Shown here: piece after piece, positions 13,378-22,403 of the stretch
How positions within the stretch are numbered: position 1 is the stretch's first letter
Layout: every line of letters starts with the position of its first letter
Assembly: GCA_050260095.1 (NCBI GenBank)
Contig: JBLNBQ010000117.1
Coordinates: 1 to 25,883, forward strand
Length of the DNA: 25,883 nucleotides
Source: JBLNBQ01 sp050260095
Lineage (GTDB): Bacteria; Bacillota; UBA5301; DYFA01
Direction: 5' to 3'
Notes under the pieces: generated by a model
What the model was told of the DNA's origin: nothing
What the model saw: the letters and a program-made list of their open reading frames with translations, nothing else
Database searches by the model: none
Program-made: the position numbers and the translations under genes

Positions 13378-14544
13378 ATGAGGGTGTCGGCACGGCAGGC
13401 AACTCCGGCGCTTCTCTCGCTTGCCCTGCACCTGGGGGTCGCCCTGACGCCGGCCGCCCTGACCGCCCCCAGGGGTAACCCCCTCCCCCCCGCGGTTCAG
13501 GTGGAAGCCCTTTGGGCAGCCGAGCCGGCTCAGGCCGTCTCCGCCCTTCCCCTTGCACCGTCGCCTCCGCCCCGGTCGCCGCAGCCCCCTTCCCCCGCCG
13601 CGGCGGCCGGCGAGGTGCCAGCGGTTCTTCCCGAGGCACCGGTGGATCTTGGTGAGGCCCCTCCAGCTGTTTCCGAGGTGGCGCCCGGACTTCCCGCGGA
13701 GCCGGCCCCTCACGGCCCGGCGGCGATGGTTCCGCCGGCGCAGGCCCCTCCCTCGCCGGAAAGCCCCGCGGCCGGGCCGGAGCCGCCGGCCGTGCAAGAG
13801 AGCGCGAGGCCGCTTCCGGAACCCGCCGCGCCAGCCAGCCCGCCGGCCCCCCCGCCGGCGCTGGCCCATGCGCCCGCTCCGGCCGCTCACCCCCGAGTGG
13901 AGAGCAAGGACGCGGGTCAGGCGCTGGCGTCGTTCCGGCCCAAGGTGAGCGTGCCGGCGATGACCCAAATTGGCCTCGGCCCGGGCCGGCCGGTCTCCGT
14001 CCAAGTTCCGGCCGCGCAGATCGCCACCTCGCCCGGCGGAACCTGGGCGGCGCCGGTTCCACCAGCCGCGCCGGTTGCGGCCGGTGCGGCGCCCGTCCCC
14101 GGGGAGGGCGTCGGCCAAGGCGCATCGCCTCTTTCCGCCCCCGCGTCCGGTTCGCCGGCGAGTCCAGCCCGGCCGGCCAGACCCGAAACCCGGCCGGAAA
14201 CCCGCGGGAACGGCAGCGCGCCGCCGGAAGGGCTCGCTGCGACTCCGGCTCCCGCCGCCGGTCGGCCCGGCTACCAGCCCGCCCGCCTGACGCGCCAGGT
14301 CAAGCCGGAGTACCCGCTGGTGGCGCGGAAGAAGGGACTGGCCGGGACCGTCCACCTGATCCTGCAGGTCGGACCCGACGGCCGGGTTGGCAAGGTGGAA
14401 GTCGCCGAATCGTCGGGCTATCCGCTCTTGGACGACTACGCTGTGGCAGCCGCCAGGAAGTGGCGGTACGAACCGGCCCGCGACAACGGCCGCCCGGTCG
14501 CTGAAACGAAGCGGGTGGCCGTCGTCTTCAAGCTGGAGGATTAG
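13378..14544 (+). CDS. tonB: TonB family energy-transducing protein
   Basis: TonB carries proton-motive energy from the inner membrane to outer-membrane receptors, here most likely BtuB. The 388-aa product has a short cytoplasmic start, one membrane anchor (ALLSLALHLGVALTPAALTA, about residues 7-26), a very long Pro/Ala-rich periplasmic linker and a C-terminal TonB domain of about 85 residues. That domain contains KPEYPLVARKKGLAGTVHL, GRVGKVEVAESSGYPLLDDY and AARKWRYEPA. ATG 13378 follows GGGGGTGG at a good distance; ATG 13357 would add seven residues. ExbB and ExbD are not in the window. It probably shares the btuB transcript and thus B12 control. Confidence 0.93.
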   Translation: MRVSARQATPALLSLALHLGVALTPAALTAPRGNPLPPAVQVEALWAAEPAQAVSALPLAPSPPPRSPQPPSPAAAAGEVPAVLPEAPVDLGEAPPAVSEVAPGLPAEPAPHGPAAMVPPAQAPPSPESPAAGPEPPAVQESARPLPEPAAPASPPAPPPALAHAPAPAAHPRVESKDAGQALASFRPKVSVPAMTQIGLGPGRPVSVQVPAAQIATSPGGTWAAPVPPAAPVAAGAAPVPGEGVGQGASPLSAPASGSPASPARPARPETRPETRGNGSAPPEGLAATPAPAAGRPGYQPARLTRQVKPEYPLVARKKGLAGTVHLILQVGPDGRVGKVEVAESSGYPLLDDYAVAAARKWRYEPARDNGRPVAETKRVAVVFKLED

Positions 14545-14580
14545 CTGCGCAACGGTCGGCCTGGCCAGAACGCGGGCGGC

Positions 14581-15894
14581 TCACGCAGTATCTTCGTCTC
14601 CGTCGTCGGACAACTCCAGCCGGCCGCCAAGGGTCGGCAGCGCCAGTTTCTGGTCGGGCGGCAGCTCCTGCACCTTCCCCAACTTCCGTTCGATGGTGCG
14701 GGTCTTCTGCTTAGCGGAGTCGATGGTGTTGGTCGCCTCCACCAGCTTCTTCTGCGTCTTCTCGAGCAGGTCCCCGAACTTGGTGAACTCGGTCTTCACC
14801 GCGCCCAGCAGCGCCCAGACCTCGCTCGAGTGCTTCTGGATGGCGAGGGTGCGGAAGCCCATCTGCAGGCTGTTGAGCAGGGCCAGCAGGGTGGCGGGGC
14901 CGGTGACGACCACCCGGTACTCCCGCTGCAGCGCGTCACAGAGGCCAGGGCGCCGGAGGACCTCAGCGTAGAGGCCCTCGGTCGGCAGGAACATGATGCC
15001 GAAGTCGGTGGTGTTGGGCGGATCCAGGTACTTCTCCCGGATATCCTTGGCCTCCGCCTTGATTCGCGCCTCGAGCTGGCGGGCGGCCTCCTCGGCCAGG
15101 GCGGCGTTCGCCTGTTCCTGGGCCTCGATCAGGCGCTGGTAGTCTTCCTGGGGGAACTTGGCGTCGAGCGGCAGCCAGACCTGGCCCTGCGAGGCATCGT
15201 AGCCCGGGAGCTTCACAGCGAACTCCACGCGCTCGCTGCTGCCCTTCCGGGTGGCCACGTTGGCGCTGTACTGTTCGGGGGCGAGGGCCTGCTCGAGCAG
15301 GGCGGCCAGCTGGACCTCGCCCCAGATGCCCCTGGTCTTGACCCCCGTCATGACCTTCTTCAGATCGCCCACCCCGGCCGCCAGAGCCTGCATCTCGCCG
15401 AGACCCTGATGCACCTTCTCGAGCCGTTCGCTGACCTGCTTGAACGACTCCCCGAGCCGCTGCTCCAGGGTTGCGTGGAGCTTCTCATCGACGGTCGCCC
15501 GCATCTGTTCCAGTTTCAGGCTGTTCTCGTCCTGCAGGGCCTTCAGCCTGGTCTCGACCGACTCCCGCAGCTTCTCGAGCTTCAGTTCGTTGGCTTGCGT
15601 CAGCGAGCCGAGTTGGCTGGCCTGCAGGGTGGCCATCTCGCTCATCCGGTTCTGCAGCGAATCGCTGAGTTGCCTAAGGGCCGCCCCCAGCTCTTCCCGG
15701 CTCTGGCGGGCCTGGTTCGCCGCTTCGGCCCGCCCGTTGGCCGCCTCCTCGCGGATCGTCCGTTCCAGGCGGTCGTCGTCTTTGCCCTGGAGGGAGAAGC
15801 GCTCCTCGAGCTTGCGCAGGCTCCCCCGAAGGCTGAACACCAGCGCCAGCAACGCCACCAACAGCAGAACAGCCACCATGAGCAGGACTTCCAT
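14581..15894 (-). CDS. rmuC: RmuC family DNA recombination protein
   Basis: RmuC proteins are membrane-anchored, contain a long coiled coil and a PD-(D/E)XK-like nuclease fold, and limit rearrangement at inverted repeats. The 437-aa protein starts with a transmembrane helix (MEVLLMVAVLLLVALLALVF), followed by a coiled coil to about residue 160. The conserved domain contains GVKTRGIWGEVQLAALLEQ, LPLDAKFPQEDYQRL, PPNTTDFGIMFLPTEGLYAE and a segment ending FRTLAIQKHSSEVW. The ATG at 15894 has AAAGGAG 8 nt upstream. It is the last gene of the repair group, 36 nt after addA, and faces tonB convergently with no obvious terminator in the 36-nt gap. Confidence 0.95.
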   Translation of the reverse strand: MEVLLMVAVLLLVALLALVFSLRGSLRKLEERFSLQGKDDDRLERTIREEAANGRAEAANQARQSREELGAALRQLSDSLQNRMSEMATLQASQLGSLTQANELKLEKLRESVETRLKALQDENSLKLEQMRATVDEKLHATLEQRLGESFKQVSERLEKVHQGLGEMQALAAGVGDLKKVMTGVKTRGIWGEVQLAALLEQALAPEQYSANVATRKGSSERVEFAVKLPGYDASQGQVWLPLDAKFPQEDYQRLIEAQEQANAALAEEAARQLEARIKAEAKDIREKYLDPPNTTDFGIMFLPTEGLYAEVLRRPGLCDALQREYRVVVTGPATLLALLNSLQMGFRTLAIQKHSSEVWALLGAVKTEFTKFGDLLEKTQKKLVEATNTIDSAKQKTRTIERKLGKVQELPPDQKLALPTLGGRLELSDDGDEDTA

Positions 15895-15930
15895 CCCACC
15901 GGCTCCTTTCACGCGTTTTCAGCGCTATGG

Positions 15931-18900
15931 TTATTCGACCGGGACGACCAGTTTTCGCCCAGCCTCGCACAGGGCCGTGTACCCACAGTGCCCGCAGGCC
16001 GCCGACGGCGCTGGTTCCCGGCGGCCTGCCTCGATCCCCCGGCAGAGTTGCCGAGCCTCTTCCCGGGCCTGCTCCCGGGCGAACGGCGAGAGGTCGGCTC
16101 CCACCCGGACATCGGGGACGAGGAAGACGAAGGCGGCCGCCCGGACCGGCGCGCCGTAGGCCGCCTCGACTGCCATGGCGTAGAGCGGAAGCTGAAGGCG
16201 GTAGTTCTCCCCGGCCAGCCGGGCCGCGCCCGCCGCCGAACAGCGGTTGGTCTTGAAGTCGAGGAGCCTGAGGCCACCCCCGGGCAGGCGGTCCAGCCGG
16301 TCCACCACGCCGCGCAGGAGCAGGTCGGGCGCGAGCCTGTGGTAGAACGGCGCTTCGGCCTCCACGACTTCATCCCGCCGGAGCGCGGCGAACTCCTCGC
16401 CAGCGAGGTAGGTCTCGACGAGCGGGCGGAGGTCTGCCAACTCGCGCGCCTGCGCCGCCCCGGTCACCCCCTGCTCATCTAGGGCCTCGGCCAGCAAGCG
16501 GTCGCAGTCTTCCGGCGCCCGGAGGCGTTCGAAGACCTGGTGGAGCACGGTGCCCCGCTCGGCGGCGGTGAGGCGGGCCACCGGGCGCGGGTCGCCATCG
16601 GAGTCACCCGCCGGTTCGGGCTCGCTGCCGGGACCCTCCCAGCCGGGAGCCGGGGGCGTTTGGAGCCGGTACTGCAGGTGGTAGCGGCGGGGGCAGGCCG
16701 CGAAACACATCAGTTCGGAGACGGTGACCACCGCCACCCGCCGGCCAGGACAGGCGACCGGCGCGAGCAGAGGCAGAACCGCCGGGAGTTCGTCGCCCCC
16801 GGCTCCCTCCTCGCCGGGCGGACAAGGTGCCACCGCCGCGACGGGCGAACCGGCAGGCGGATCGCCGGGCTCCGCTGGGCTGGCGACCGCGGCGGTGGCC
16901 GCAGTGCCGGGCTCTTCGGAGAGCGGAGGCTGCCAGGACGCCACGAGCCCCGCAGGCAGGTCCACCTGAGCCAAGGCCGCGGCGAGCATGTCATACCAGC
17001 AAACGGGCTCCTCCGCGCCGCCCTTCTTCTTTTCGGGCGAGGTGGTGAGCAATAGGTGGTCCTTGGCCCGGGTGACCGCGACGTACAGAAGCCGCACCAG
17101 TTCCTCCCGGTCGGCGGCCCGGGCCTCCGAGGTCAGGCGCTCGTGGAGGGCGAGGGGCGCGGCCTTCGCGCCGCGGGGGCCCGGTGGACAATAGCCGAGA
17201 CCCTGCTGCCGGTCGAACCGCCAGCGGGAGGCGTCTTTCCGGAACTTGCGGGAGAGGTCGGCCACGGCCACCACGGGGAATTCGAGCCCCTTAGAGGCGT
17301 GCACCGTGAGAATCTTCACCGCGTCGCCCGCTTCGTTGCTGAGCGGCGCCTCGGCCTCGTCGGAGCCCTCCGACAGCCGCGTGAAGTACTCCAGGAAGTC
17401 GGTCAACGTGCCGCACCTGAGCCTGGTCAGCCCTTCGGCGACCTGGCGCAGCTTGCGCACGTTGGCGACCTTCTGGGCGCCCCCAGGCTGACCGATCAAA
17501 GCGGCCTCGTACCCGGTCCGCTCAAGGATCAGGTCGAGCAGGGCGGCGACCGGAAGCCGCGAGCGGAGAGCGCGCAGTTCGCCAAACAGGGCCGCCGCGC
17601 GCTCAAGCTGGGCGAAAGTCTCCGGTGCGAGGTCTTCCCTCAGCGCCTCCACCTGCCCGAGGCCGGGACCGAGTCCGCCGCCCCGTGCCGCGAGCAGCAG
17701 CAGAGCGTCGTCGGGCAGCCCGACCAGCGGCGAACGGAGGGCGGCCGCGAGCGAGAGCGCATCGTCGGGGTCGTCGACCGCCCGCAAAGCGCAGAGCAAG
17801 TCGCGCACCTCGGCTTTCCGGTAGAAGCCGATGCCGCCGACCACGACGTAAGGGATGCCGCGCTCGGCCAAAGCCGCCTCGAAAACCTTGAGCTTCGCCC
17901 GGGTGCGCAGGAGGATGGCGACGTCGCCGTAGCGGACCGGCCGGGCGGCTTCCTCCCCGTCGTCGCCTTCTTCGCTGACCAGCGCCTCCGCGCCTTCGAC
18001 CATCGCCTGCAGCCGGGCAGCAAGCAGGCGCGCCTCCCGCCGGGTCGCCGCCTCCGTTTTCTCGCCGTCGTCCGGCTCGGCGACGAGCAGTTCGACGGCG
18101 GGGAAGGTCTCCCCCACCTTCCGGCCGGGGGCGAAGCTCTCGTACGCCCCGCCCATCAGGTGGGCGAAGACCGCGTTGGCGAAGGAGACGAGGGCCGGCT
18201 GGCAGCGGAAGTTCTCCGCCAGGTTCACCACTTCGCCAGCCCGGTCGGCCATCCACCGCTTGAGTTCGGAGAAGAGTTCGACCTCGGCATGGCGGAAGCG
18301 GTAGATGGACTGCTTCGGGTCGCCGACCACGAAGAGCCGGTCGCCGGGAGGGTCGCCGGCCAGGAGGGTCACCAAATCGTGCTGGAGGGCGTCGGTGTCC
18401 TGGAACTCGTCGACCAGAAGGTAGCGGATGCTGCTCCGGAGGCGGCGAAGGACTTCGGGGCAGTCGCGGAGGAGATTGCGCGCCAGAAGCTGCAGGTCCT
18501 CGAAGTCGAGCGCGGCCCCGGCCTTGGCGGCGGCGTACTCGCGGTCCACGGCGAGGAGAAGCCGGAAGAGGGCTCGGGCCACCTGGCCTGGGGTCAAGCC
18601 GCTCTCCACCGGGGCGCCGGCCTCCTCGGCCAGGGCGAGCAGGGTCGAAGCCTCGACCTCCTCCCACGCCTTGCCCGAAGCCCGCACGGTGCGGTAGATG
18701 GCGGAGAGTTCGGCGACCAGCCCGGAGAGCCGCTGCTCGACCACGAGCGCCCGCACGACCTCCTCCGTCTCGACGAGCCCCAGGATCGCCTTGCGGGCGG
18801 CCTCCTCGAAGAGTTCCCGCGCCTCGAACTCCTCGAGCACCCGCGCCTCCGGGTCGACCCTGGCCTCGACCGGGTAGTCGCGCACCAACTGGCTGCAGAA

Positions 18901-19239
18901 GGAATGGATGGTCTGCACCCTTGCCCGGGCGGTCTGTTCGTAGAGGTCCTGCCAGAGGCGGCGCTGCCCGTCGCCTTTGGCCTTCGTTTGACGCTCCCGG
19001 ATGCCTTTGCGGATCCGGTCGAGCATCTCCTGGGCCGCCTTGTTGGTGAAGGTGATCGCCACCACCGAATCGGGCGTCGCCTTGGCCCCCGAAGGTCCCG
19101 TCGGGTCGATCAGGCCCAGGTAACGTTCGACCAGGACGCGGGTCTTGCCCGACCCGGCCCCAGCCGTCACCACCATGCTGCGATCCAGCACAGTCGCGGC
19201 CCTTTCCTGGTTTGCGGTGAATGCGAAACGGCGGGTCAC
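15931..19239 (-). CDS. addA: AddA helicase-nuclease subunit with iron-sulfur-type cysteines
   Basis: AddA is the UvrD-type helicase and nuclease subunit of the AddAB enzyme that resects double-strand breaks. The 1102-aa protein shows AGAGSGKT (26-33), LLVDEFQDTD, VVGDPKQSIYRFR, LTVHASKGLEFPVV and LLYVAVTRAKDH. The C-terminal RecB-like nuclease has H900 (TVLHQVFE), D980 (GVVDRLD), and D994/K996 (LLDFKTN). It also has Cys849 (AACPRRYHLQY) and C1082-x2-C1085-x5-C1091, the iron-sulfur pattern normally found in AddB. A Pro/Ala/Gly-rich insert precedes the nuclease domain. GTG 19239 overlaps the addB stop (GTGA) after GGGGAGGA. An AdnB-like assignment is the alternative. Confidence 0.93.
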   Translation of the reverse strand: MTRRFAFTANQERAATVLDRSMVVTAGAGSGKTRVLVERYLGLIDPTGPSGAKATPDSVVAITFTNKAAQEMLDRIRKGIRERQTKAKGDGQRRLWQDLYEQTARARVQTIHSFCSQLVRDYPVEARVDPEARVLEEFEARELFEEAARKAILGLVETEEVVRALVVEQRLSGLVAELSAIYRTVRASGKAWEEVEASTLLALAEEAGAPVESGLTPGQVARALFRLLLAVDREYAAAKAGAALDFEDLQLLARNLLRDCPEVLRRLRSSIRYLLVDEFQDTDALQHDLVTLLAGDPPGDRLFVVGDPKQSIYRFRHAEVELFSELKRWMADRAGEVVNLAENFRCQPALVSFANAVFAHLMGGAYESFAPGRKVGETFPAVELLVAEPDDGEKTEAATRREARLLAARLQAMVEGAEALVSEEGDDGEEAARPVRYGDVAILLRTRAKLKVFEAALAERGIPYVVVGGIGFYRKAEVRDLLCALRAVDDPDDALSLAAALRSPLVGLPDDALLLLAARGGGLGPGLGQVEALREDLAPETFAQLERAAALFGELRALRSRLPVAALLDLILERTGYEAALIGQPGGAQKVANVRKLRQVAEGLTRLRCGTLTDFLEYFTRLSEGSDEAEAPLSNEAGDAVKILTVHASKGLEFPVVAVADLSRKFRKDASRWRFDRQQGLGYCPPGPRGAKAAPLALHERLTSEARAADREELVRLLYVAVTRAKDHLLLTTSPEKKKGGAEEPVCWYDMLAAALAQVDLPAGLVASWQPPLSEEPGTAATAAVASPAEPGDPPAGSPVAAVAPCPPGEEGAGGDELPAVLPLLAPVACPGRRVAVVTVSELMCFAACPRRYHLQYRLQTPPAPGWEGPGSEPEPAGDSDGDPRPVARLTAAERGTVLHQVFERLRAPEDCDRLLAEALDEQGVTGAAQARELADLRPLVETYLAGEEFAALRRDEVVEAEAPFYHRLAPDLLLRGVVDRLDRLPGGGLRLLDFKTNRCSAAGAARLAGENYRLQLPLYAMAVEAAYGAPVRAAAFVFLVPDVRVGADLSPFAREQAREEARQLCRGIEAGRREPAPSAACGHCGYTALCEAGRKLVVPVE

Positions 19240-22200
19240 GCCTCGTCCTCCCCCACTTCGAACCGTTCGTCGACCCGGCAGGCGGCCTGGAACTTGCAGT
19301 TGGGACACTGGCTGGGGTCCGGCCGCAGCGGAAACTCCCCGGCCCGCACCGCGGCGGCGACCTGGGCGGCGAGCCGGCTCGTGCCGGTCATCAAGGCGTC
19401 CCACTCCTCGGGCGTGAGAATCCCGGCGCTGCGCTTGTTGTGGAACCGGTTGACCTTGGCGGCTCCTTCTTTGTGCCAGAGCCCCTCGCGGGCATCCTGG
19501 GTCGCCAGGAGGAAATACCCTGCGCCCACCGGTTGGCCGGCCTCCGGCAGCAGGCCCGCGACCGCCGCCAGGTAGACCCGCAACTGGAGCGCCCGGCCCT
19601 CCGCCTCGTCCTTCCACTTAGGCGCCGTCTTGCCGCTCTTGTAGTCGTAGACGACGAAGTGGCCGGCCTCGTCCACGTCCACCCGGTCGACCTTCCCCAC
19701 GAGGGAAAGCCGCTCGCCGTCGGCCTCCAGGACCAGCGGTTCGGCGACGGAAGCCGGGTCGGCGTCGCGCCCGCCGCCGAGGCCGAAGCTCCATTCGAGA
19801 AAGCGCGGGCGGAAACCGGTGGCCGCGTAGCATTCGGCGTCGCGGGCCAGCGCGGCGAACAGCCAGGCCTCGGCTTCCTCCTGCGCCGCCTCCCAAAGAT
19901 ACGGATGCGGCGCGAGCGGACGGGCCGGCGAGCGGTCGAAAGACTCCTTCACCAGCGCGTGAAGCGCCGCCGCCCGTGCCTCAGGGCTGCGTGTGAAGGC
20001 CGCGTCGCCTGCCTCCCGGTAGTAACGGCACAACACTTCATGGAAGAGGACGCCCTTCTCCAGTGCGGAGAGGCCTTCGGCGGCCTCGTCCACCGGGGGC
20101 GCCAGGAGTTCGTGCTGGACGAAGAAGCGGAACGGGCAACGGTTGTAGTCGCCGAACTGGGTCGCGCTCCAGCGGGCGCCGGGACCCCGCCGGCGGGCCA
20201 GCTCGGCCCTGGCCGCGGCCCCCAGGATGCGGCCGTCCCAGGCGGCGTTTTCCCCCACCGGCCGGCTGCGGCGCATGAGCGAGGCGGACGCGTACGAGAG
20301 GTGCGCCCACCGGGCGGCCTCGCGGGCCTTCAGGCAGGCCGCGGCCGCCGCATCGCCCGCCCCGGCGCGGAGCGCCAGCTCCCGGGTGGTGGACACCAAC
20401 TCCAGCCGGACCGGGAAGAGGGCCTCGCTGGCCGCCCCGGTGTCGTCGCCCGGCAAGGGCTCGGAGAAGACGCGCTGGACCTCGGAGAGGTAGGCCGAAC
20501 CGAGCCGCGCGCCACCCGCCCCGTCGGAAACCGGATAGCTCAGGTACAGCCGGCGGCTGGCCCGGGAGATGCCGGTGCGGAACAGGAAGCGCTCGCGGGC
20601 CGCTGCGTCCGCCGCCGTCTCGACCGGAAGGCCCCGCGCCGCCAGTTCGCGGCGCATACCTTCGGGAAGCAGCCAATCTTCCCGGGCGGGGCGTGGGACG
20701 ACTCCGTCGGAGAGGCCGATGAAGAAGACGTAGGGGAAGGTCAGGCCCCGGCTCTGGGAAACGTTCATCACGGCCACCCCGCCGGGGACCGCCGCGGCGA
20801 CCCGGTAGCGGGCCTCCGTGAGCGCAGCCCGCAGGACGGCCAGAAACTCGCCCAGCGTGACCTCGCCTGCCTCCGGCAACAGGTCCCCGGCCCGGAGGAG
20901 GCCGTCCAGCACCTCCCGGAAGGCGCCCAGGGCGTTCCAGTCGCGGACCCTGAGTTCTTCGGGCACCGCGGGCTCCATGGCCGCCCGGTCGAACTGCAGC
21001 GCCCGCATCATATCCTCGAGGGCACCCAGATGCTCGGCCAGCGGCGCCCGGCGCGGCAAAGCCGCGAGCGGGTCGAGCAACGCGGGCAGAAGCCCCCGCG
21101 CCGCCTGCACTTCCTCCAGGCGGCGCTGCGTCTCCGGCGCGCCTCCGTCGTGGGCGAGCCGGCGCGCCAGGCGGAGTTCGGCCGCCTCCAGCCGCCGTTC
21201 CCATTCGGTCCGGGTGAACTGGTAGCCGCGTTCGCGGAAGACATGGCGCAGCGCGGCCAGGTGGACCTCGTCGCCGGGAAGGTATCCCGAGCGCACCAGC
21301 TTAAGCAGGTCGAAGCCGGTCTGCAGCCCCAGCGCAGCCTCGAGGCAGAGCAGCACCGCCCGGACCAGCGGGCTCTGGTCAAGCGGTTCCCCGGCCTCCT
21401 GGGCGGTGGGAATCCCTTCTTCCGCCAGGCGGGCGGCGAGCAGCGGGCCGTAGGCGGCGGAGTCGGCCACCAGCACGGCGAAGTCGGCTGGCGCCGCGCC
21501 TTCCCCGGCCACCAGCCGTTTGATCTCCTTGGCCACCCAACGCACTTCCGCCTCCGGGCGGCCAGCCGGCACCAGCCGCACCGCGTCGCCCGGGGGCCGC
21601 ACGGCCGGCGACAGGCGGAAGAGTTCCGCGTCGAGGTGGAGAAGCTGCGGCGCCCGTCCGGCCTCGCCCACCTGGCCGAGCCGCCGGACCGTCACCTTGC
21701 CGAGCAAGCCTTCGACGCGGGCAGGCACGGCTTCGAGTTCCGGGCGGGGGTCGCGCTCCGGCAGGATGAACTCGACCGCCCGGGCCTGGCGGGCCGCCTC
21801 ATTGAGCAGGCCCGCCTGGATGGGCGTGAGGTCGAAGAAGCCGTCGAGCAGCACGGTGATCCCCCGGAGCAGGCGGGGCTCGCGCCGGAGGGCCTCCCGG
21901 GCCAGCACCAGCGACTCCTCCCCGTCCGCCAGGCCCCGCTCCGCCAGGAAATCCTGGTAAACACGATAGACGTGCGCGACCTCCCGGCCAGCCACCGGTG
22001 CAAGATCATCGGGCGTCACCCCGGCGAGCTTCATCTCCCCGATGAGGCGCCCGAAGGCGGCCGCCAGGCCATCGCTGCCGGCGAGCGCGGCGAAGCGGGG
22101 CAGCCGCCCGGCGTCAGCCTCCCGGCGGAGCAGGTGGGCGAGGATGAAGCGGCGCAGCGCGTCGTCGACGGGTTCCCGCCGCACTCCGGCCGCGGTCAGG

Positions 22201-22391
22201 ATGCGGCGCACGAACTGGTAGAACGAGAGGATGTTCAGCCGCCTGGCTCCCGCAAGGCCCGTCTCGGTGAAGAACCGTTCCCGGGCCTCGGCCTGAAGCC
22301 GGTGCGTCGGCAGCAGGAGGAGGATCTCATCGCCGCGCCCTTCCCGGACCGCCTCCCCCAGCCGCTTGAGGAACTCGCGATTGACCGACAC
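19236..22391 (-). CDS. addB: AddB nuclease subunit lacking Walker A
   Basis: AddB pairs with AddA; its inactivated helicase domain scans for Chi and its nuclease cuts the other strand. The 1051-aa protein aligns with AddB from LLLLPTHRLQAEARERFF through LNILSFYQFVRRIL, but the GRAGSGKT Walker A that usually precedes this is absent. The nuclease domain shows H774 (LFHEVL), D902 (VDRVDVD), D916/K918 (YDYKSGK). The cluster cysteines are C742 (NRCPFRFF) and C1029-x2-C1032-x5-C1038. GTG 22391 follows TGAGGAGGG. The gene lies 12 nt after the YhaM-like gene and overlaps addA. A distant member of the PD-(D/E)XK nuclease family rather than a strict AddB is possible. Confidence 0.9.
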   Translation of the reverse strand: MSVNREFLKRLGEAVREGRGDEILLLLPTHRLQAEARERFFTETGLAGARRLNILSFYQFVRRILTAAGVRREPVDDALRRFILAHLLRREADAGRLPRFAALAGSDGLAAAFGRLIGEMKLAGVTPDDLAPVAGREVAHVYRVYQDFLAERGLADGEESLVLAREALRREPRLLRGITVLLDGFFDLTPIQAGLLNEAARQARAVEFILPERDPRPELEAVPARVEGLLGKVTVRRLGQVGEAGRAPQLLHLDAELFRLSPAVRPPGDAVRLVPAGRPEAEVRWVAKEIKRLVAGEGAAPADFAVLVADSAAYGPLLAARLAEEGIPTAQEAGEPLDQSPLVRAVLLCLEAALGLQTGFDLLKLVRSGYLPGDEVHLAALRHVFRERGYQFTRTEWERRLEAAELRLARRLAHDGGAPETQRRLEEVQAARGLLPALLDPLAALPRRAPLAEHLGALEDMMRALQFDRAAMEPAVPEELRVRDWNALGAFREVLDGLLRAGDLLPEAGEVTLGEFLAVLRAALTEARYRVAAAVPGGVAVMNVSQSRGLTFPYVFFIGLSDGVVPRPAREDWLLPEGMRRELAARGLPVETAADAAARERFLFRTGISRASRRLYLSYPVSDGAGGARLGSAYLSEVQRVFSEPLPGDDTGAASEALFPVRLELVSTTRELALRAGAGDAAAAACLKAREAARWAHLSYASASLMRRSRPVGENAAWDGRILGAAARAELARRRGPGARWSATQFGDYNRCPFRFFVQHELLAPPVDEAAEGLSALEKGVLFHEVLCRYYREAGDAAFTRSPEARAAALHALVKESFDRSPARPLAPHPYLWEAAQEEAEAWLFAALARDAECYAATGFRPRFLEWSFGLGGGRDADPASVAEPLVLEADGERLSLVGKVDRVDVDEAGHFVVYDYKSGKTAPKWKDEAEGRALQLRVYLAAVAGLLPEAGQPVGAGYFLLATQDAREGLWHKEGAAKVNRFHNKRSAGILTPEEWDALMTGTSRLAAQVAAAVRAGEFPLRPDPSQCPNCKFQAACRVDERFEVGEDEA

Positions 22392-22403
22392 CCAGCGCCC
22401 TCC

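Noticed and set aside
11684..14125. An 813-codon minus-strand frame opposite btuB and tonB.
   Set aside because: It is Arg/Pro/Gly-rich with no domain. The plus strand encodes clear BtuB and TonB proteins behind a riboswitch.
14545..14580. Terminator between convergent tonB and rmuC.
   Set aside because: No inverted repeat with a T-run could be seen in the 36-nt gap.
17056..19575. Very long plus-strand frames opposite addA (17056-19575) and addB (19221-22682).
   Set aside because: High-GC codon structure creates antisense frames. Their translations lack motifs and are mirror images of conserved AddA and AddB coding sequence.
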